Shown here piece by piece: positions 15,701 to 20,218 of a DNA stretch of 20,218 bases; the stretch's first letter is position 1; every line of letters starts with the position of its first letter. The stretch is from the IMG/VR virus record IMGVR_UViG_3300009000_000056, positions 1 to 20,218 of that record. One strand, written 5' to 3'. This stretch comes from a virus. The position numbers and the translations under genes are program-made. The notes below the pieces were generated by a model. The model made no database searches and had not been told where the DNA came from. It was given only the letters and a program-made list of their open reading frames with translations.

Positions 15701-18700
15701 GCTTGGTGCTAATAATCTAAGTGATGTTGCTGATCCAGCAATTGCACGTACTAATATTGGAGCTGGTACTGGTGATCTTTTAGCGGCTAACAATCTTAGT
15801 GACGTAACTGATGCGGCTACCGCTAGAACTAACCTTGGAGCGGGAACAGGTGATGGAGATTTACTAGCAGCCAACAATCTTAGTGATGTGGCCGATACTG
15901 CCATTGCCAGAGCCAATTTAGGTGCTGGTACAGGCGATGGTGACTTGCTTGCTGCTAATAACTTGTCAGATGTAGCCGATGCAGCAATTGCACGTACCAA
16001 TTTAGGTGCTGGCACTGGTGACGGTGACATGTTGGGAGCAAACAATTTATCTGACGTTGTTGACGCAGCTACTGCCAGAGCAAATATCGGTGCAGGAACA
16101 GGCGACGGTGACTTGCTAGCTGTAAATAATTTAAGTGAAGTAAATCCGGTACAGGCTAGAGCTAACATCGGAGCTGGTACAGGCGATGGTGACATGCTTG
16201 GTGCCAATAACTTATCAGACGTAGCTGATGCAGCAATTGCCAGAACTAACATCGGTGCAGGTACAGGTGACGGTGACTTACTTGCTGCTAATAACCTTAT
16301 AGATGTAGCAGATGCAGCGACCGCACGTGCTAACCTTGGAGCGGGTACCGGTGATGGTGACATGTTAGGTGCTAATAACTTGTCAGATGTAACCGATGCG
16401 GCTACCGCTAGAACTAACATTGGAGCGGGTACCGGTGACGGTGATATGCTTGGTGCTAATAATTTATCTGATGTATTAGATGCGGCTACCGCTAGAACTA
16501 ACATTGGTGCGGGAACCGGAGACGGTGATATGCTTGGTGCTAATAACCTTTCAGACGTAGCAGATACTGCGATTGCTAGAACTAACCTTGGCGCTGGTAC
16601 TGGAGATGGTGATCTTTTAGCAGCTAACAACTTATCTGACTTAGCTGATCCAGCCATTGCAAGAACTAACATAGGAGCTGGAACTGGTGATCTTTTGTCC
16701 GCAAACAACTTATCTGATGTAGCCGATGCAGCGACTGCACGTGCTAACATTGGAGCAGGTACAGGCGATGGTGACTTATTAGCGGCTAATAACCTTTCAG
16801 ACGTTGACGACACTGCTGTTGCCAGAACTAATCTTGGAGCAGGTACCGGTGACGGTGATATGTTAGGTGCTAACAATCTTAGTGACGTAACTGATGCAGC
16901 TATTGCACGTGCTAACATTGGAGCTGGCACGGGCGATTTACTAGCGGTAAATAATTTATCAGAAGTAGATCCTGTTCAAGCCAGAGCTAATCTTGGAGCA
17001 GGGACTGGTGATGGTGACATGTTAGGTGCTAATAACTTGTCAGATGTAACCGATGCGGCTACCGCTAGAACTAACATTGGAGCTGGCACAGGCGATGGTG
17101 ACTTACTTGCTGCTAATAATCTTTCTGATGTAACTGACGCAGCAATTGCCAGAACTAATTTAGGTGCAGGAACAGGTGACGGTGATCTTTTAGCGGTCAA
17201 TAATTTATCAGAAGTAGATCCTGTACAAGCGAGAACGAACCTTGGAGCAGGTACAGGTGATGGAGACATGCTTGGTGCTAATAATCTAAGTGATGTAGCC
17301 GATGCAGCAGCAGCTAGAACCAACATTGGAGCGGGTACTGGTGATTTACTAGCGGTAAATAATTTATCAGAAGTAGATCCTGTACAAGCAAGAACCAATC
17401 TTGGTGCAGGTACGGGAGATGGAGACTTACTAGCAGCAAACAATTTAAGCGATGTAGCCGACACTGCCATTGCAAGAACTAACCTGGGAGCGGGTACAGG
17501 CGATGGTGATATGTTAAGTGCTAACAATCTTAGTGACGTAGCTGATGCAGCTATTGCTCGTACGAACATTGGTGCAGGTACTGGTGATGGTGATATGCTC
17601 GGCGCTAATAATTTATCTGACGTTGTTGATCCGGCTGTTGCAAGAACAAACTTGGGAGCGGGTACTGGCGACGGAGACATGTTAAGTGCAAACAACCTTT
17701 CGGATGTCGCTGATACTACTGTTGCACGTACAAACCTTGGACTAGGTACTTCTGCTGTCAAAGATTCAGGAGTAGCAATAGGAAATGTTTTAGAAATTAT
17801 TGACGTCGACCCAACACAAAACACAGTTGCTGGTTTGCCAGTCGTTGATGGTCGAAACATTACAAATATCAATATTCCAAATATTTATTTACAAAAAGCA
17901 AACAACTTATCTGATGTATTAGATGCGGCTACTGCTAGAACTAACATCGGTGCAGGTACCGGAGACGGCGATATGTTAAGTGCAAACAATCTTAGTGACG
18001 TTGCGGACACTGCTATAGCAAGAACAAACTTGGGTGCTGGTACTGGTGACGGCGATATGCTTGGTGCCAATAACTTATCAGACGTAGCTGATGCGGCTAT
18101 CGCGAGAGCAAATATTGGAGCGGGTACTGGTAATGGTGATTTACTAGCCGCAAACAATTTAAGTGAAGTAGATCCTGTTCAAGCCAGAGCAAACTTGGGA
18201 GCTGGCACTGGTGACGGTGATCTTTTAGCAGCAAACAATCTTAGTGAAGTAGATCCTGTTCAAGCTAGAGCCAATTTAGGTGCTGGTACTGGTGACGGTG
18301 ATCTTTTAGCTGCTAACAACCTTTCTGATGTTGCTGATACCGCTATAGCAAGAACAAACTTGGGAGCAGGGACTGGAGACGGTGACATGCTTGGTGCTAA
18401 CAATCTTAGTGACGTAGCTGATCCAGTTGCAGCTAGAACTAACATCGGTGCAGGTACTGGTGATGGAGATATGTTAGGTGCTAATAATCTTAGTGAAGTG
18501 GTAAATCCAGCAATTGCACGTACTAACATCGGAGCAGGTACTGGAGACGGTGATATGCTTGGTGCTAATAATCTAAGTGATGTTGCCGACACTGCTATTG
18601 CAAGAGCTAATTTAGGAGCGGGCACTGGAGATGGCGACTTACTTGCCGTTAACAACCTTTCTGATGTTGCGGATGCAGCTATAGCGAGAACGAACATTGG

Positions 18701-20218
18701 AGCAGGTACAGGTGACGGTGATCTTTTAGCTGCTAATAACTTATCAGATGTTGCTGATGCGGCTACCGCCAGAACTAACATCGGCGCAGGAACAGGCGAC
18801 GGAGATATGCTAGGAGCTAATAACCTTAGCGATGTTGCAAATCCAGCAGTTGCAAGACAAAATATTGGTGCAGGGATTGGTGATGGTGATATGTTAAGAG
18901 CCAATAACCTTTCTGATGTTGCAAATACTGTCACAGCACGTACAAACCTTGGACTAGGTACTTCTGCTACTAAAGATTCAGGCACGCAGCTTGGACAAGT
19001 GTTGTTATTAGACGCAAATAATCAACTTCCAGCCGCAATTAAAACAGACACTCGAAGCGGATTGCTTGTTAGTGCAAACAATCTTAGTGACGTTGCGGAT
19101 ACCGCAACCGCTAGAGCCAATTTAGGAGCTGGCACTGGTGACGGTGACTTACTTGCTGCTAACAATTTATCCGATGTTGCTGATGCGGCTACGGCAAGAA
19201 CTAACCTTGGAGCAGGTACCGGTGACGGTGACATGTTAGGAGCTAATAATTTATCAGACGTAGCCGATGCAGCTATTTCTAGAACTAATTTAGGTCTTGG
19301 CAGTGCTTCCACTGTAGAAGCAGGGACACTCACAGGTGAAGTTTTATTGCTTGATGCAGACAATCAACTTCCAGCCGCAATTAAAACAGATACTAGAAGT
19401 GGTTTACTTGTTGGAGCTAATAACTTATCAGACGTAGCAGATGCAGCTACTGCTAGAACTAATATTGGAGCGGGTACAGGCAACGGGGACATGTTAGGTG
19501 CTAACAACTTATCTGATGTTGCTAATCCGGCTACTGCCAGAGCTAACATTGGAGCAGGTACCGGTGACGGTGATTTACTAGCGGTTAACAATTTATTAGA
19601 CGTAGCGAATGTAGCTATAGCTAGGGCCAATCTGGGTGCTGGTACTGGTGATGGAGATATGCTAGGAGCTAATAATCTAAGTGATGTTGCGGATGCGGCT
19701 ACTGCTAGAGCTAACATAGGTGCAGGCACAGGTGATGGAGATATGTTAGGTGCTAATAACCTATCTGATGTAAACGATGCAGCTACCGCAAGAACTAACA
19801 TCGGTGCAGGTACTGGTGATGGTGACATGCTAGCCGCTAACAACTTATCTGATCTAACAAATGCAATTACTGCTAGAGGTAATTTAGGATTAGGCACAGC
19901 GGCTACTGTAGACGCTGGAACAAATGTTGGTGAAGTTCCGCAGGTTGTTGCCGTAATATCGCCAAATGGGATTGCAAACGGTTTACCTGTTTTAGATGGG
20001 TATAACCTTGTTAACTTAAATATTCCAAACATTTATTTAGAAAAAGCCAATAATTTATCTGATGTTGCCGATGCAGCAATTGCCAGAACTAACATCGGTG
20101 CAGGTACTGGTGATGGGGATATGCTTGGAGCTAATAATCTTTCTGATGTAACTGACGCAGCAATTGCACGTACTAACATTGGAGCTGGTACAGGTAATGG
20201 TGATTTACTAGCCGCAAA
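12762..20218 (+). CDS. Giant repeat tail-fibre / adhesin protein (partial, C-terminus beyond window)
   Basis: The frame opens at the ATG at 12762 with A-rich leader CTAAAAAAAT and stays open to the window end, at least 2485 codons. Residues 1-105 form a small domain paralogous to the upstream 109-residue protein. A Gly-rich hinge (GAGEGGGVEG, about 117-126) follows. From about residue 130 on it is a tandem array of a 27-28-residue unit: NNLSDVADAATARTN, then (I/L)GAGTGDGD, then (M/L)L(G/A)A. I count 76 complete copies. The NNLSDxxDAxTARxNLGL motif is known from phage tail-fibre repeats, where copy numbers are usually small. No signal peptide, membrane segment or catalytic motif is seen; the receptor-binding tip must lie outside the window. 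A long trimeric fibre is the likely role, by inference. Confidence 0.85.
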   Translation, partial: MQYYKLPELALRLTVTNESATLRQLIEAATNQSIDLPDSLSGIDLYNDGAATVRFFMDGNDPEANNGIPLETGKIFKFRNLDPQRFKFISVGDNTDIQIQLGFSSTGEAGMITDTRPGAGEGGGVEGALIAANNLGDLTNVVVAQTNLGLGSSATKDSGSEIGNVLEVVDDGAGNAALPAIDGSNLTGIQAEGSLLAVNNLSDVTDAATARTNIGAGTGDGDVLAANNLSDLQNAIIARTNLGLGSSATKDAGTLGGQVLLLDADNDLPQAIRESLLEGVMLGANNLSDVADATVARTNLGLGTSATKDSGAGIGNVVELIDDGAGNPTLPVIDGSNLTGIQAEGSLLAVNNLSDVTDAATARTNIGAGTGDGDMLAANNLSEVDPIQARANIGAGTGDGDMLGANNLADVADAAIARTNLGAGTGDGDMLGANNLSDVADAATARTNIGAGTGDGDLLAVNNLSEVDPVQARANLGAGTGDLLAANNLSDVTDAATARTNIGAGTGDGDVLAANNLSDVADAAIARTNLGAGTGDGDMLGANNLSDVTDAAAARTNIGAGTGDGDLLAANNLSEVDPVQARANLGAGTGDGDMLAANNLSDVADAAAARTNIGAGTGDGDLLAANNLSEVDPIQARANIGAGTGDGDMLGANNLSDVADAATARTNIGAGTGDGDLLAANNLSDVTDAAAARTNIGAGTGDLLAVNNLSEVDPVQARTNIGAGTGDGDMLGANNLSDVTDAAAARTNIGAGTGDGDLLAANNLSDLTDAATARTNLGLANFGTGDMLAANNLSDVADPVAARTNIGAGTGDGDLLAANNLSDVADAATARTNIGAGTGDGDLLAANNLSEVDPVQARANIGAGTGDGDMLGANNLSDVADPAVARTNLGAGTGDGDLLAANNLSDVVDAAIARTNLGAGTGDGDMLAANNLSDVVDPVAARTNIGAGTGDLLAANNLSDVADAATARANLGAGTGDGDMLGANNLSDVADPAIARTNIGAGTGDLLAANNLSDVTDAATARTNLGAGTGDGDLLAANNLSDVADTAIARANLGAGTGDGDLLAANNLSDVADAAIARTNLGAGTGDGDMLGANNLSDVVDAATARANIGAGTGDGDLLAVNNLSEVNPVQARANIGAGTGDGDMLGANNLSDVADAAIARTNIGAGTGDGDLLAANNLIDVADAATARANLGAGTGDGDMLGANNLSDVTDAATARTNIGAGTGDGDMLGANNLSDVLDAATARTNIGAGTGDGDMLGANNLSDVADTAIARTNLGAGTGDGDLLAANNLSDLADPAIARTNIGAGTGDLLSANNLSDVADAATARANIGAGTGDGDLLAANNLSDVDDTAVARTNLGAGTGDGDMLGANNLSDVTDAAIARANIGAGTGDLLAVNNLSEVDPVQARANLGAGTGDGDMLGANNLSDVTDAATARTNIGAGTGDGDLLAANNLSDVTDAAIARTNLGAGTGDGDLLAVNNLSEVDPVQARTNLGAGTGDGDMLGANNLSDVADAAAARTNIGAGTGDLLAVNNLSEVDPVQARTNLGAGTGDGDLLAANNLSDVADTAIARTNLGAGTGDGDMLSANNLSDVADAAIARTNIGAGTGDGDMLGANNLSDVVDPAVARTNLGAGTGDGDMLSANNLSDVADTTVARTNLGLGTSAVKDSGVAIGNVLEIIDVDPTQNTVAGLPVVDGRNITNINIPNIYLQKANNLSDVLDAATARTNIGAGTGDGDMLSANNLSDVADTAIARTNLGAGTGDGDMLGANNLSDVADAAIARANIGAGTGNGDLLAANNLSEVDPVQARANLGAGTGDGDLLAANNLSEVDPVQARANLGAGTGDGDLLAANNLSDVADTAIARTNLGAGTGDGDMLGANNLSDVADPVAARTNIGAGTGDGDMLGANNLSEVVNPAIARTNIGAGTGDGDMLGANNLSDVADTAIARANLGAGTGDGDLLAVNNLSDVADAAIARTNIGAGTGDGDLLAANNLSDVADAATARTNIGAGTGDGDMLGANNLSDVANPAVARQNIGAGIGDGDMLRANNLSDVANTVTARTNLGLGTSATKDSGTQLGQVLLLDANNQLPAAIKTDTRSGLLVSANNLSDVADTATARANLGAGTGDGDLLAANNLSDVADAATARTNLGAGTGDGDMLGANNLSDVADAAISRTNLGLGSASTVEAGTLTGEVLLLDADNQLPAAIKTDTRSGLLVGANNLSDVADAATARTNIGAGTGNGDMLGANNLSDVANPATARANIGAGTGDGDLLAVNNLLDVANVAIARANLGAGTGDGDMLGANNLSDVADAATARANIGAGTGDGDMLGANNLSDVNDAATARTNIGAGTGDGDMLAANNLSDLTNAITARGNLGLGTAATVDAGTNVGEVPQVVAVISPNGIANGLPVLDGYNLVNLNIPNIYLEKANNLSDVADAAIARTNIGAGTGDGDMLGANNLSDVTDAAIARTNIGAGTGNGDLLAA
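13158..20218 (+). repeat. Tandem array of at least 76 tail-fibre repeats (81-84 bp unit)
   Basis: The usual period is 84 bp (28 codons). A variant with SEVDPVQAR in place of SDVADAATAR is 81 bp, and seven junctions lack the second GD, which removes 6 bp. All length changes are multiples of three. Seven longer linkers follow copies ending GLG: about 13206-13352, 13487-13610, 13659-13809, 17736-17899, 18948-19073, 19290-19412 and 19884-20045. Between the third and fourth linkers, 48 copies run on with only one small irregularity (GLANFG near 15097). Exact long duplicates include 13367-13454 with 14231-14318 and 16350-16426 with 17007-17083. The array is cut by the window end. Confidence 0.95.

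Noticed and set aside
13058-20032. Long minus-strand open frames with SPSPVPAP-type repeats, the longest 534 codons (15326-16930)
   Set aside because: They are the antisense reading of the plus-strand fibre repeat. Their periodicity follows the 84-bp unit, they break wherever the forward linkers occur, and the plus frame is open throughout and begins with a proper N-terminal domain.
13158-20218. CRISPR array or non-coding satellite
   Set aside because: All length variation is in multiples of three, the frame is open end to end, and differences are largely synonymous. There are no unique spacers between constant repeats.
6601-20218. Diversity-generating retroelement acting on a fibre gene
   Set aside because: No reverse transcriptase, template repeat or adenine-targeted variable repeat is visible in the window. 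One could lie beyond the right edge next to the fibre tip, but nothing here supports it.

Overview
The window is part of a tailed double-stranded DNA phage genome (or prophage), AT-rich, with a short head-morphogenesis cluster followed by two very large fibre-type genes. The large terminase, portal, scaffold and major capsid order, together with the 608-residue portal, fits a podovirus-like phage, but no tail gene that would settle the morphology is visible. Fibre motifs such as EGTNLYYTD and NNLSDVADAATAR are familiar from environmental, especially marine, phages. None of the eleven supported gene starts has a Shine-Dalgarno sequence. That would fit a host that initiates without SD, such as Bacteroidota, but this is inference and the host is otherwise unknown.

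Layout. Positions 1-395 hold the minus-strand start of an ArdA-type antirestriction gene, cut by the window edge. A 134-bp divergent intergenic region follows. From 530 every gene is on the plus strand: large terminase (530-1996), a small unknown gene (2004-2357), portal (2402-4228), a small helical unknown (4239-4532), a strong RNA hairpin (4535-4579), scaffold (4610-5266) and major capsid protein (5279-6550) with an intrinsic terminator directly behind it. An 1870-residue modular fibre protein (6601-12213) follows and also ends in a hairpin terminator. A third cluster then starts: a small basic protein (12287-12475), a 109-residue protein (12426-12755) and an enormous repeat protein that opens at 12762 and is still open at the window end (at least 2485 codons).

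The main attraction is the last gene. After a roughly 105-residue N-terminal domain, which is paralogous to the 109-residue protein just upstream, it consists of at least 76 copies of a 27-28-residue tail-fibre repeat. Seven longer linkers of two recurring types split the array into blocks, including one almost uninterrupted run of 48 copies. The array encodes a conserved peptide with heavily varied synonymous codons, but contains exact duplicates of 88 and 77 bp, which points to ongoing internal recombination.

Working together: terminase packages DNA through the portal into a shell built from capsid protein on the scaffold; the two giant proteins are probably virion fibres or adhesins; ArdA would protect incoming DNA from type I restriction.
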